From: Candidatus Latescibacterota bacterium
Lineage (GTDB): Bacteria; JAAXHH01
Direction: 5' to 3'
Assembly: GCA_022823465.1 (NCBI GenBank)
Contig: JAJEHX010000023.1
Coordinates: forward strand, 1-64,000
Length of the DNA stretch: 64,000 nucleotides
Positions within the stretch are counted from its first letter, which is position 1, and the number at the start of each line of letters is the position of its first letter. The position numbers were made by a program, and so were the translations under genes. Shown one piece after another: positions 8,005 to 16,164 of the stretch. The notes under the pieces were generated by a model. It searched no databases. It had not been told where the DNA came from and worked only from the letters and a program-made list of their open reading frames with translations.

Positions 8005-9000
8005 ATGGGAGTCCAATTGAACGGGACCGTGACCGCATCCGCGCCCGGCCGCGTCGGCATAGTAGGCAATCCGACCGACATGTACGGCGGCAGCGTGATC
8101 TCTTGTTCGACTAAGGAAAGGGCGAGGGTCGTGATCCGGCCGGCGGACCGCCTGGTCCTGGACGCCGGGGCCGAACAGCGGGTCGTTTCGACGCCGGACG
8201 ACCTGGCCACGAGGAAAGATATTTTCGATATCGCCCGGGTCGCGCTGGCCGGAACCGAATCGACGGATCTGCGCGCCCAGGTATCCTGGTCGACCGATAT
8301 CCCCTTCCGGGCAGGCCTTTCGGGATCGACCGCGCTGCTCGTGTCCATGGTCGCCGGCCTGCTCGCCTTCCGCGGCATCCGCCACGGTCCCTACCACCTG
8401 GCGGAACTCGTCCGCAGGATCGAGTACCGGAACCTGACTTTCTGCGGATACCAGGACGCCTACATGTGCACTTTCGGCGGGTTGCATTACATGGATTTCA
8501 GGGGGAAGGAGTTTCACCTGGAATACGGCACCGATCCTCTCGCCACCATGGAGCCGATGCCGGCGGCTGCGGCCCTGCCGGTCGTCGTGGTCATCACGGG
8601 AGGCCAGCGTGTTTCCGGCGGCGTGCATACCCCCTTGAGGGAAAGGTGGCTGGCCGGTGAATCCGAAGTGGTCGAAGCGTACAGGACCATCGCCTCCCTG
8701 GCACGGGAAGGCAAGAAAGCGATCCTCGAAAACCGGTTAGACAGGCTGGGAGCACTGATGAACGAAAACCAGGCGCTGACGCGGGAACTCGGCGGATCCA
8801 ATCCGGAGGACGACCGTTTCATTGAACTCGCACGAGAGGCTGGCGCGTCCGGCGCCAAGCTCGCGGGCAGCAGCGGCGCCATCGTCGCGCTTCACGAATC
8901 ACCCCGCGAACTGGCCAGGGCCATGATAGAGGCCGGCGCCGCGGGCATTCTCGAACCCGCCCCGGGACCGGGACTCGCAATCGAACAAGAAGACTCTTAG
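8005..9000 (+). CDS. GHMP-family sugar kinase (glucuronokinase/galactokinase-like)
   Basis: This is an ATP-dependent small-molecule kinase of the GHMP fold. The N-terminal motif SAPGRVGIVGNPTDMYGG is the substrate-side signature, PFRAGLSGSTALLVSM is the ATP-binding GHMP motif 2, and SGAKLAGSSGAIVAL is motif 3. The start is uncertain: GTG 7960 (the ORF track) and ATG 8005 have no Shine-Dalgarno, while TTG 8017 has GGGAG five bases upstream. The conserved domain begins just after all three. Sitting between a GalU-like pyrophosphorylase and LarA, it may phosphorylate a sugar or uronic acid that GalU then activates; that pairing is inference. Confidence 0.82.
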   Translation: MGVQLNGTVTASAPGRVGIVGNPTDMYGGSVISCSTKERARVVIRPADRLVLDAGAEQRVVSTPDDLATRKDIFDIARVALAGTESTDLRAQVSWSTDIPFRAGLSGSTALLVSMVAGLLAFRGIRHGPYHLAELVRRIEYRNLTFCGYQDAYMCTFGGLHYMDFRGKEFHLEYGTDPLATMEPMPAAAALPVVVVITGGQRVSGGVHTPLRERWLAGESEVVEAYRTIASLAREGKKAILENRLDRLGALMNENQALTRELGGSNPEDDRFIELAREAGASGAKLAGSSGAIVALHESPRELARAMIEAGAAGILEPAPGPGLAIEQEDS

Positions 9001-9009
9001 GAAGTCGTC

Positions 9010-10302
9010 GTGAACATTACACTCGACTATCATAAAACCGGGCTCGAAGTGATTGTGCCGGACGAGCATCTCGTGGCGGTCCTCAACATGCGGGATACGC
9101 CGCCGCTGGATGACTCCGTGGCCGAGACCAGGGAGGCGCTGCGCCGGCCCGTGGCGGGCCCGCCGCTCGAAGCCATCGCCCGAGGACGCCGGAACGCCTG
9201 CGTGGTCGTCTCCGACATCACCCGGCCCGTGCCCCACGACATCATCCTCCCGCCCCTCCTGGAATGCCTGGAGCGAAGCGGAATCGGGCCGGAGGACATA
9301 ACCCTCCTGGTCGCCACCGGGCTGCACACGCCCATGAATGAGGATCAGCTCCGGGAGACCCTGACCGACGCCGTGGTGGACCGCTATCCTGTCGTGAATC
9401 ACCAGGCGCGTATCGGCGCGGAACAGGCCTTCCTGGGTGCCACGAGTACCGGGATCCCGATCCACGTGGACCGCAGGTACGTGGAGAGCGACCTCAAGGT
9501 ACTGACCGGGTTGATCGAAGCCCATTTCATGGCCGGGTATTCGGGCGGACGCAAGCTGGTCGCGCCCGGGCTGGTGGGCGTGGAGACGATCGAGCACCTG
9601 CATGGTCCGAAGATCCTCGAGCACCCCCGCGCCACGACGGGCGTGCTGGACGGCAATCCCCTCCACGAAGCAGCCCTCGAGATCGCCCGCCGCGCCGGCG
9701 TCGATTTCATCCTCAACGTCGCCATGGACGAGGACCGCCGCGTAACGGGGGTGTTCGCCGGCGAACTCGATCAGGCGCACCGGCACGGTGTCGGCCACGT
9801 GGACGGCATGGTCGTGGCCTCCGTGGAGGAACCGGTAGACATCGTCGTCACCTCCTCGGCCGGCTATCCACTGGATACCACCTTCTACCAAGCCGTAAAG
9901 GGCATGGTCGGCGTGCTGGACATCCTCCGGGAAGGCGGATCCATCGTCATCGCCGCCGGATGCGCCGACGGGATCGGCAGCGCGGAGTTCGAAGGACTGT
10001 TGCGGAAGACGACGGATATCGACGCTTTTATCGAGTGGATCCAGCAGCCGGGCGTATTCACCATCGACCAGTGGGAGATCGAGGAACTGGTCAAGGCGTT
10101 GAAGAAGGGCCGGGTATATCTTTACACCGATGGATTGAGCGACGACGACGTGCGGGACTGTCTCGTCGAGCCGGTCCCGTCCGTCGAGACGGGCATCGCA
10201 CGCGCCCTGGACCGCCACGGTGCCGGTGCCACCATCGCCGTCGTCCCGCGGGGACCCTACGTCATTCCCCGGGTGCGCCGGGGACAGGATGCGGCGGGGT
10301 AG
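9010..10302 (+). CDS. larA: LarA-type nickel-dependent racemase/epimerase
   Basis: LarA-family enzymes carry a nickel-pincer nucleotide and racemise or epimerise alpha-hydroxy acids by hydride transfer. The 430-residue protein keeps the expected features: SDITRPVPHDIILPPLL, the first active-site His in ATGLHTPMN, His in IEAHFMAGYSGG, the cofactor-linking Lys in GGRKLVAPG and the following HLHG. It starts at GTG 9010 with AGGAAG upstream. The cofactor-making genes larB, larC and larE are not in this window. In a sugar-acid operon it more likely acts on a sugar acid than on lactate; LarA homologues are known to have varied substrates. Confidence 0.9.
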   Translation: MNITLDYHKTGLEVIVPDEHLVAVLNMRDTPPLDDSVAETREALRRPVAGPPLEAIARGRRNACVVVSDITRPVPHDIILPPLLECLERSGIGPEDITLLVATGLHTPMNEDQLRETLTDAVVDRYPVVNHQARIGAEQAFLGATSTGIPIHVDRRYVESDLKVLTGLIEAHFMAGYSGGRKLVAPGLVGVETIEHLHGPKILEHPRATTGVLDGNPLHEAALEIARRAGVDFILNVAMDEDRRVTGVFAGELDQAHRHGVGHVDGMVVASVEEPVDIVVTSSAGYPLDTTFYQAVKGMVGVLDILREGGSIVIAAGCADGIGSAEFEGLLRKTTDIDAFIEWIQQPGVFTIDQWEIEELVKALKKGRVYLYTDGLSDDDVRDCLVEPVPSVETGIARALDRHGAGATIAVVPRGPYVIPRVRRGQDAAG

Positions 10303-10313
10303 CGCGTTGAAGT

Positions 10314-10338
10314 AACCGGTCTCCCGGCGGACCGGTTT
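10314..10338 (+). terminator. Hairpin after larA, possible terminator
   Basis: A perfect 8-base inverted repeat AACCGGTC/GACCGGTT with an 8-base loop begins 12 bases after the larA stop. Only three T residues follow, so it is a weak intrinsic terminator at best. It marks a plausible end of the 4763-10302 operon. Confidence 0.45.
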
Positions 10339-10399
10339 GCCGCCGTGGTCCACAGAACACGGGTGGATTACGAAGCCGCGGCCTGAAAACGAGTTCCCC

Positions 10400-10927
10400 A
10401 TGACCTCCAACAGGTATGTCCACCATACTCCCCGTATCCATCCCTCCGCCTTCGTGGCGGAAAGCGCGGACATGATCGGGGCGGTCGGCATCGGCAAGGA
10501 CGCGAGCGTCTGGTACCAGGTGGTGATCCGGGCGGACGACGAGCCCGTAACCATCGGCGAGGGAACCAACGTGCAGGACGGCAGCGTCATCCATATCGAC
10601 ACCGGACTGCCCACCGTGCTGGGGAAGGGCGTGACCGTGGGACACCGCGCCATCGTACACGGCGCGGTAGTGGAAGACCACGTGCTGATCTCCATGGGCG
10701 CCGTGATCCTCAGCGGCGCGCGCATAGGCGAGCACAGCATCATCGGTGCCGGCGCGCTGGTGCTGGAGAACATGGAAGTGCCGTCGGGATCCCTTGTGGT
10801 GGGCGTTCCCGGACGCGTGGTACGTTCCGTCACGGACGAGCAGATCGAGCGTATTCACCGGACCGCGGAAGGGTACGTCGAACGGCGTGGAATCTATCTC
10901 GAACGGCGCGCTCTCAAAAACGCCTGA
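10400..10927 (+). CDS. Gamma-carbonic anhydrase family protein (left-handed beta-helix)
   Basis: This is a hexapeptide-repeat protein of the YrdA/PaaY/gamma-CA group, 175 residues. Zinc-site histidines are visible in SVIHIDTG and in GVTVGHRAIVHGAVV (GHxxxxHG). Hexapeptide turns run from about residue 12 to 140, followed by an amphipathic C-terminal helix (DEQIERIHRTAEGYVERRG). I start at ATG 10400 (MTSNRYVHHTP) and not at the in-frame TTG 10337, which lies inside the preceding hairpin. Many family members lack strong carbonic anhydrase activity, so the substrate is open. Confidence 0.88.
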   Translation: MTSNRYVHHTPRIHPSAFVAESADMIGAVGIGKDASVWYQVVIRADDEPVTIGEGTNVQDGSVIHIDTGLPTVLGKGVTVGHRAIVHGAVVEDHVLISMGAVILSGARIGEHSIIGAGALVLENMEVPSGSLVVGVPGRVVRSVTDEQIERIHRTAEGYVERRGIYLERRALKNA

Positions 10928-10976
10928 CCTCCCCATTTTCGACGTTCCGTACATCGTGTCCGACGTCAAAATCAAC

Positions 10977-11005
10977 TTGACTTTTACGGTCCCGAACCAT
11001 AATTT
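10977..11005 (+). promoter_or_regulatory. Promoter for tRNA-Arg (and probably tadA)
   Basis: TTGACT (10977-10982), a 17-base spacer and TAATTT (11000-11005) form a good housekeeping sigma promoter, ending 26 bases before the tRNA. The -35 is the same TTGACT seen near the tRNA cluster at 38.2 kb. It is the only clear promoter in the short gap after the carbonic anhydrase gene. Confidence 0.7.
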
Positions 11006-11031
11006 TCGGTGCTCTGGTTTGCTGGCCCTGA

Positions 11032-11105
11032 GCGCCTGTAGCTCAATTGGATAGAGCACCTGACTACGGATCAGGAGGTTGGGGGTTCGACTCCCTCCGG
11101 GCGTA
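11032..11105 (+). tRNA. tRNA-Arg (anticodon ACG)
   Basis: The cloverleaf is complete: acceptor stem GCGCCTG/CGGGCGT with two G-T pairs, D arm with AGCTCAATTGGATAGAGC, anticodon stem CCTGA/TCAGG with loop CTACGGA, and T arm GGGGGTTCGACTCCC. The anticodon ACG is the substrate for A34-to-inosine editing by TadA, whose gene starts 22 bases downstream. CCA is not encoded. Confidence 0.96.
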
Positions 11106-11126
11106 TTTTTCGCGGGACGCGGCAGC

Positions 11127-11609
11127 ATGAGAAGCAATGACGGAGAACACGAAGGATGGCTTCGGCTGGCGCTTGAAGAAGCCAGGTCGGCCGGGGCCGC
11201 TGGCGATGTGCCTGTCGGAGCCGTGATCGTACACGACGGCGTGGTGATCGGGCGGGGTCAGAACCGCGTGGAGCGATTGCGCGACCCTACGGCCCATGCC
11301 GAAATGCTGGCGATCCGAGAGGCGAGTGCCGCCCTGGGATACGAACGGCTGGCCGGAGCCGCGCTCTACGTTACGCTGGAACCCTGCGCGATGTGCGCGG
11401 GAGCGATCGTGCTGGCCCGCCTTCAGAACCTGGTGTACGGTGCGGCCGATCCCAAGACCGGGGCCTGTGGCTCCCTTCGCGATATCGTGCGGGACAACCG
11501 GCTGAATCACCAGGTGGAGGTAACTGGAGGTGTTCTGTCGGAGACCTGCTCCGAACTGCTGAAGGACTTCTTCAGAACGAAAAGGGGGGCGGGCGAGCCG
11601 GTCAGCTGA
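11127..11609 (+). CDS. tadA: tRNA-specific adenosine deaminase
   Basis: TadA deaminates the wobble adenosine of tRNA-Arg(ACG) to inosine. The 160-residue protein carries the zinc-dependent deaminase motifs: TAHAEMLAIREA (zinc His and catalytic Glu) and PCAMCAGAIV (two zinc cysteines). The N-terminal segment GDVPVGAVIVHDG is typical. I start at ATG 11127; the ORF track extends upstream through the 3' end of the tRNA. It sits directly behind the gene of its own substrate, probably on the same transcript, and 11 bases ahead of tRNA-Ser(CGA). Confidence 0.95.
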   Translation: MRSNDGEHEGWLRLALEEARSAGAAGDVPVGAVIVHDGVVIGRGQNRVERLRDPTAHAEMLAIREASAALGYERLAGAALYVTLEPCAMCAGAIVLARLQNLVYGAADPKTGACGSLRDIVRDNRLNHQVEVTGGVLSETCSELLKDFFRTKRGAGEPVS

Positions 11610-11620
11610 CCACGGATAAC

Positions 11621-11708
<88 letters not shown>

Positions 11709-11840
11709 CCTTTTATGAAGAAACATCTCAATAGCATACCCTTGAGCAAATCTTGGACGGAAAAGGGACAGTTTCACTGTAACCTTCGGTAAAGTTCGAG
11801 AAGTGTTTTCAGATGGCGAAGGCAGGGAAAGGGAAAAGTG

Positions 11841-12142
11841 ATGCCAATAAGTAGTTTTAGGGTGACCTTCCCTGAGGATGACTGCTCTTTTCGTCTATTT
11901 TATGCCAAAAATACGTTCATAAAAGCTTTGGAACACATAGGTTGGATAAAGTTGAAGGATTGAGAATAAAGGGCTGTAAATCCCGCATCACTGTTAAAGG
12001 GCGGACTTGGTTTGGTACTCGTAAAACAGTCAAGTCGGCCAGAACGTACTGCATAGTTGTGGGGATAAGCAATCGGCAGAAGAAAAGATATCTTGAGAAG
12101 GTGTGTGAAGAACTGGATATAAAAATAAATGTCGAACTCTAA
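11841..12142 (+). pseudogene. Small hypothetical gene split by a frameshift
   Basis: An ORF starts at ATG 11841 with AGGGAAA upstream (MPISSFRVTFPEDDCSFRLF) and stops at TGA 11961 after 40 codons. A second ORF, listed in the track from TTG 11942, continues in the -1 frame (LDKVEGLRIKGCKSRITVKG ... CEELDIKINVEL) to 12142. The two overlap and join into a coherent basic protein of about 100 residues. I do not recognise a family. A single-base indel around 11940-11960 explains the pair; sequencing error is possible. It is the first gene of the island. Confidence 0.45.
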
Positions 12143-12628
12143 CTCTCATCACACTTAGTATAGTTTCAGCGCACTGGGTTTCCTCTACCAGCCACCTAAG
12201 GGTTTGTGTTTTACCTCGTAGTTTACCCCCCACGTACGGACGCTCCAGATTCATTTCCCCATTTGCAAACGCAGAAACCTCATTAATAAATGTCTTACAC
12301 GACACAATTGACGTCATTGTACTTGTACCCTTGACCGATACACAGAGTAAAGCTTCCTTCTGATCGAGGAGGTCAACATAGACTCATTTCAAACTGACAC
12401 GCCATTCTGGTAATATCGTGTCTATCCTGATAACATATGTGAGGAATGTCGACAGTCAGAACGATGTCTGCGCTGTAAACTCTTGTGGGCAGTTGATAGA
12501 GTCGCTAAATTACGTAATACTGGTGGTTTGCACTCCTTCTGTAGTATAGTACCTGGTCCTCCTTGCCTAGTGTGAAGATTAGGAAATCCAAGGACGATAT
12601 GACCTTTCGATCACACGTATAAGTCAAA
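12143..12628. other. 486-base gap in the island with a minus-strand ORF remnant
   Basis: No confident gene is present. The minus strand carries an ORF whose N-terminal part (12150-12317, MTSIVSCKTFINEVSAFANG then RPYVGGKLRGKTQTLRWLVE) reads like protein-coding sequence; its 3' part runs into the opposite-strand gene at 12142, so it looks like a truncated remnant. The remaining 300 bases are AT-rich and probably hold the promoter of the first methyltransferase gene; I could not pick one reliably. Confidence 0.3.
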
Positions 12629-13735
12629 ATGCAAGTAATCGATCTTTTTTGCGGTGCTGGTGGATTTGGTTTGGGTGCTAGCCGAGCCGGATTCGATGTA
12701 TCCGTATCGGTTGAAATTGATCCCCAAACGGTTTCAGTCCATCGTAAAAATCTTCCAAATTCAACGCTTTGGGAGAAAGATATTAATACTCTGTCGGGAG
12801 TGGAACTATTAAGTAATTTCGAACTCCAACATCGCGAAGTGGATGGTGTAATTGGGGGACCACCTTGTCAAGGGTTCAGCCTCATTGGACGTCGAAACGT
12901 TTGCGATCCGCGCAATCATTTATTCATTCGTTTTTTTGACATCGTAAGTGAAATAGTCCCGAAGTTTTTTTTGGCGGAGAATGTTCTAGGATTATTAAGC
13001 AAAAAAAACTCACATATCGTCAGAGAAGCACTATCTAGGGTGGAAGGAAAGTATGAGGTCTTCTCACCAATTAGACTTGTGGCTAGCAAATACGGTGTTC
13101 CCACAACCCGTGAAAGGGTGTTTTTTTTTGGATACTTGCAGGATGAGTTAAATCGGATTCAGCCTACAGACTTTATACCCGAAAATATAAAAACGGTGCG
13201 TGTAAAGGATGCATTGAAAGGATTGCCCAAAACAATAGATCCGTATTGGATTCGAGAAGAGGATGGATGGAGAAAGATTAAAAAAGTAATAACAGGGAAT
13301 TTTGGTTCGAAGCTTTACAGTCATATACCCAATGGAGTTGGAGATGGGGACGCAATTAGACGGTTCATGAAACATAGTGAGGTGTCAGGATGTCTCGGTA
13401 CTCGCCATACTGAGTTAGTGTTGCAAAGGTATTCCAAAATCGAACCAGGCAGGTGTGACCCTGTTTCAAAAAGCTATCGTCTAGATAACAACGGTTTTTG
13501 CCCAACACTTAGAGCTGGCACTACAAAGGAAATGGGTAGCTACCAAGCAGTTCGTCCGTTACATCCTTCCGAAAATCGAGTAATAACGCCACGAGAAGCT
13601 GCAAGACTTCAGGGATATCCAGATTGGTTTCAGTTTCACCCCACGAAATGGCATAGTTTCAGGCAAATTGGTAATAGCGTCAGCCCTATTCTTGCCGAAC
13701 ATATATTGCGAGTTATCAGAAGGGCACTCGATTGA
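12629..13735 (+). CDS. DNA (cytosine-5-)-methyltransferase, first copy
   Basis: This is a C5-cytosine methyltransferase of 368 residues using S-adenosylmethionine. Motifs appear in order: I (VIDLFCGAGGFGLGASRAGF), IV with the catalytic Cys (GGPPCQGFSLIGRR), VI (FLAENVLGLL), VIII (YGVPTTRERVFFFGY) and IX-X (ITPREAARLQGYPDWF, QIGNSVSPILAEHILR). The variable region between VIII and IX (about 180-300) sets the target site, which cannot be read. It heads the plus-strand operon with the GHKL ATPase and the 15152 gene; the ATPase starts 11 bases after its stop. Base composition is much richer in AT than the backbone. Confidence 0.95.
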   Translation: MQVIDLFCGAGGFGLGASRAGFDVSVSVEIDPQTVSVHRKNLPNSTLWEKDINTLSGVELLSNFELQHREVDGVIGGPPCQGFSLIGRRNVCDPRNHLFIRFFDIVSEIVPKFFLAENVLGLLSKKNSHIVREALSRVEGKYEVFSPIRLVASKYGVPTTRERVFFFGYLQDELNRIQPTDFIPENIKTVRVKDALKGLPKTIDPYWIREEDGWRKIKKVITGNFGSKLYSHIPNGVGDGDAIRRFMKHSEVSGCLGTRHTELVLQRYSKIEPGRCDPVSKSYRLDNNGFCPTLRAGTTKEMGSYQAVRPLHPSENRVITPREAARLQGYPDWFQFHPTKWHSFRQIGNSVSPILAEHILRVIRRALD

Positions 13736-13745
13736 GGGGGATCTA

Positions 13746-15155
13746 ATGGACAATTTAAAGTACACGACAGTTGATGCGACGCCCGTGAAGTCCTTTTTTG
13801 TCGATATGCTTACCAGAGACATCGAATTGGACGATGCGATCTTAGATCTGCTAGATAACTGTGTCGATGGGATACTACGTCTCAGGGGCGAGAGTATCGG
13901 AGAAACTCCGTATGAGGGTTTTGAGGCTGAGATTCGATTTGATAAAGACTCGTTTTTAATATCGGATAACTGCGGGGGTATTCCTTGGAGCTTTCATGAC
14001 TACGCTTTTCGAATGGGTAAAGATAGTCAGGAAAGAGATAATGATTTGCCAACAGTTGGAGTTTATGGAATTGGGATGAAAAGGGCGATTTTTAAGATAG
14101 GAAGACAGTGTCTTATATCAACTCAGCATGATCAGGATCAGTATGAAGTAGAAATATCTCCAGAATGGATTGCGGATCAAGCTAACTGGTCAATACCAGT
14201 ACATGCAGCAGCACGCCGCGACAGGAGCGAAGATGGGACGACTATTGTCGTAGATAAATTAAACGAGAATATCGCTAAACATTTTACCTCCGATATCGAG
14301 AATTTCACACGTGAGTTAGTAAGGAAAATCGAGACACACTATGCGTTTATCATCGCTAAAGGGTTTAAAGTAACTGTAAATGGTAATGCAGTTGAACCTA
14401 GACCCACAAAGTTGATCTTCGTCGAAACAAACAATGGAAACAAACCTGTAATCAGACCGTTTATTTACAAAACTGAAGTCGACGACGTTAAGGTATACTT
14501 AACTGTCGGGTTTACAAGACCTATACCCACTCAAGAAGAAATCAACGACGAGCAGGAAGAAAAAAGGTACTCATCCATGGACGCAGGGTGGACTGTGGTC
14601 TGCAATGATCGCGCAGTTTTGTATTGTGATCGTTCGGAACTAACTGGATGGGGTGAGGCTGGAGTGCCGCGATATCATACTCAGTTTATCGCAATTTCCG
14701 GTATTGTAGAATTCCAAAGTAACGACGCATCAAAACTTCCTACCACGACCACTAAACGCGGGGTTGACGCATCTTCATATCTCTATCTACAGGTTAAGAA
14801 CAAAATGAGAGAGGGAATGGCGATGTTTACAAACTTTACAAATAAATGGAAGGGGCGAGGGGATGAATCCAAAAAGTTCATAGATTCAGGTACCCCGCAA
14901 CCGTTAGACCAAACAAAAGTGTTGGCTGAAAGACTTACGATGAATCCAGTTCATTCTGGACTGAGAGGAGAGCAATTCAAGCCTAAGCTCCCTATGCCCA
15001 AACCTGAACCAACATCAAGAAAACGGATTTCGTTTTTAAAGAAATTAGAAGAAATCCAAACTGTTCAACGATACCTATTTGGCGAGGAGGAAGTTACGGC
15101 TTCTCAAGTCGGAGAAAAGAGTTTCGATCAGATGCTGAGAGAGGCTCAGCAATGA
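13746..15155 (+). CDS. GHKL ATPase (HATPase_c_3/MORC-like) in a restriction-type operon
   Basis: This is a 469-residue protein with an N-terminal ATP-binding GHKL module. The N-box is DDAILDLLDNCVDGI, with Asp where the catalytic Glu of MutL/GyrB/MORC stands; the G1 box is FLISDNCGGIP; the G2 region is GVYGIGMKRAIFKIG. A second half (about 230-400) may be the S5-like transducer, and the C-terminus is polar (PKLPMPKPEPTSRKR). I start at ATG 13746 (GAGGGGG upstream) instead of the track's longer frame. MORC/MutL-type ATPases linked to C5-methyltransferases and nucleases are a predicted class of restriction system. It overlaps the next gene in ATGA. Confidence 0.82.
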   Translation: MDNLKYTTVDATPVKSFFVDMLTRDIELDDAILDLLDNCVDGILRLRGESIGETPYEGFEAEIRFDKDSFLISDNCGGIPWSFHDYAFRMGKDSQERDNDLPTVGVYGIGMKRAIFKIGRQCLISTQHDQDQYEVEISPEWIADQANWSIPVHAAARRDRSEDGTTIVVDKLNENIAKHFTSDIENFTRELVRKIETHYAFIIAKGFKVTVNGNAVEPRPTKLIFVETNNGNKPVIRPFIYKTEVDDVKVYLTVGFTRPIPTQEEINDEQEEKRYSSMDAGWTVVCNDRAVLYCDRSELTGWGEAGVPRYHTQFIAISGIVEFQSNDASKLPTTTTKRGVDASSYLYLQVKNKMREGMAMFTNFTNKWKGRGDESKKFIDSGTPQPLDQTKVLAERLTMNPVHSGLRGEQFKPKLPMPKPEPTSRKRISFLKKLEEIQTVQRYLFGEEEVTASQVGEKSFDQMLREAQQ

Positions 15156-16081
15156 AACACCCTCCGTACCACCTTAGAGTAAATAAAGCGATAGACAGGT
15201 TTCTACTCGTAGAACTCGTCAATATACTTGGAAAGCAAGTTAAACTATCTGACTACACTTACTATGGGTTTGGGGGGCCGTTTCTGGAGGACTGCAAGCT
15301 CATCCATGATCAATGTCCAGAGATCAAGATCGTTTCAATTGAAAAAAACACGGAGACATTCAAAAGACAACAGTTTCATCGATTTTCAAAAAAACTCGAG
15401 TTAAGACAAGAGGATTTCACGAGTTTTATATCGGATTTCTCAAGCACAGGCGGAGAGGTGTTCTGGCTTGATTACACCAATTTGAGATATGCTCATTTCG
15501 ATGTATTCATGAGCGTTCTGGAAAGAATATCGGAAAACAGCATAGTAAAAATTACCATTCCAGCAGAATACAATGGCTTAGATTGGGAGCGTTTCCAGCG
15601 AGATTACAATCAAGTCTTACCTGCTTCGTGTAATGAGACATCCATATCGAGACCCTTACCATTTATTAAATTGCTTCTGGAAATGCTACAGATCGCATCA
15701 CAACAAGCCCTTCCAGCGGCGAGAGAGGAGATATTCCAAATTTTGGATTCGTCGCATTACAACGACCAAAGTAAAATGCTGAGCGTCACGGGCATAGTCT
15801 GCAACAAGAGCCAATCTTCACAGGTCCTAGATTGGTTCAAAAACGACTGTTTTCTGAATCCGAGTTGGGATAGTCCTCGCAGAATAGACGTTCCTATTCT
15901 AAGCATTAAGGAAAGAATGCTTCTTGAGAGGTATTTACCAACTAATGCAAAAACAGGGCGTTACATTTCGCAGGTATTGGGATATCGGATTGACGATACA
16001 AACGAAGCAAATATCGAGAAACTGAAGCAGTATGAAGGGTTTTACCAATATTATCCATACTTTGCTCGGGTCTCGATCTAA
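15152..16081 (+). CDS. Rossmann/methyltransferase-like protein partner of the GHKL ATPase
   Basis: I do not recognise a named family. The 309-residue protein has a region resembling a Rossmann-fold methyltransferase: YTYYGFGGPFLEDCKLIHDQ (residues about 28-47) could be a glycine-rich motif I, EIKIVSIEKNTETFKRQQFH an acidic-loop motif II, and GEVFWLDYTN a motif IV-like strand. No classic NPPY or PC catalytic motif is visible, so it may bind a nucleotide or SAM without methylating DNA. Its ATG overlaps the ATPase stop by four bases, which implies a joint function. It is the last plus-strand gene before the convergent minus-strand operon. Confidence 0.6.
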   Translation: MKHPPYHLRVNKAIDRFLLVELVNILGKQVKLSDYTYYGFGGPFLEDCKLIHDQCPEIKIVSIEKNTETFKRQQFHRFSKKLELRQEDFTSFISDFSSTGGEVFWLDYTNLRYAHFDVFMSVLERISENSIVKITIPAEYNGLDWERFQRDYNQVLPASCNETSISRPLPFIKLLLEMLQIASQQALPAAREEIFQILDSSHYNDQSKMLSVTGIVCNKSQSSQVLDWFKNDCFLNPSWDSPRRIDVPILSIKERMLLERYLPTNAKTGRYISQVLGYRIDDTNEANIEKLKQYEGFYQYYPYFARVSI

Positions 16082-16164
16082 CCTACCGTTGATACCTTTT
16101 CGATGATGTCGTAGGCAAGATACTTGCGTTCGTTCAATCTAACGGCGTCAAGGATTAGACTCCA

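Noticed and set aside
12030-12317. Minus-strand 95-residue ORF as an intact gene
   Set aside because: Its second half is antisense to the 11942-12142 coding segment and lacks a family match; only the first half looks like a gene remnant.
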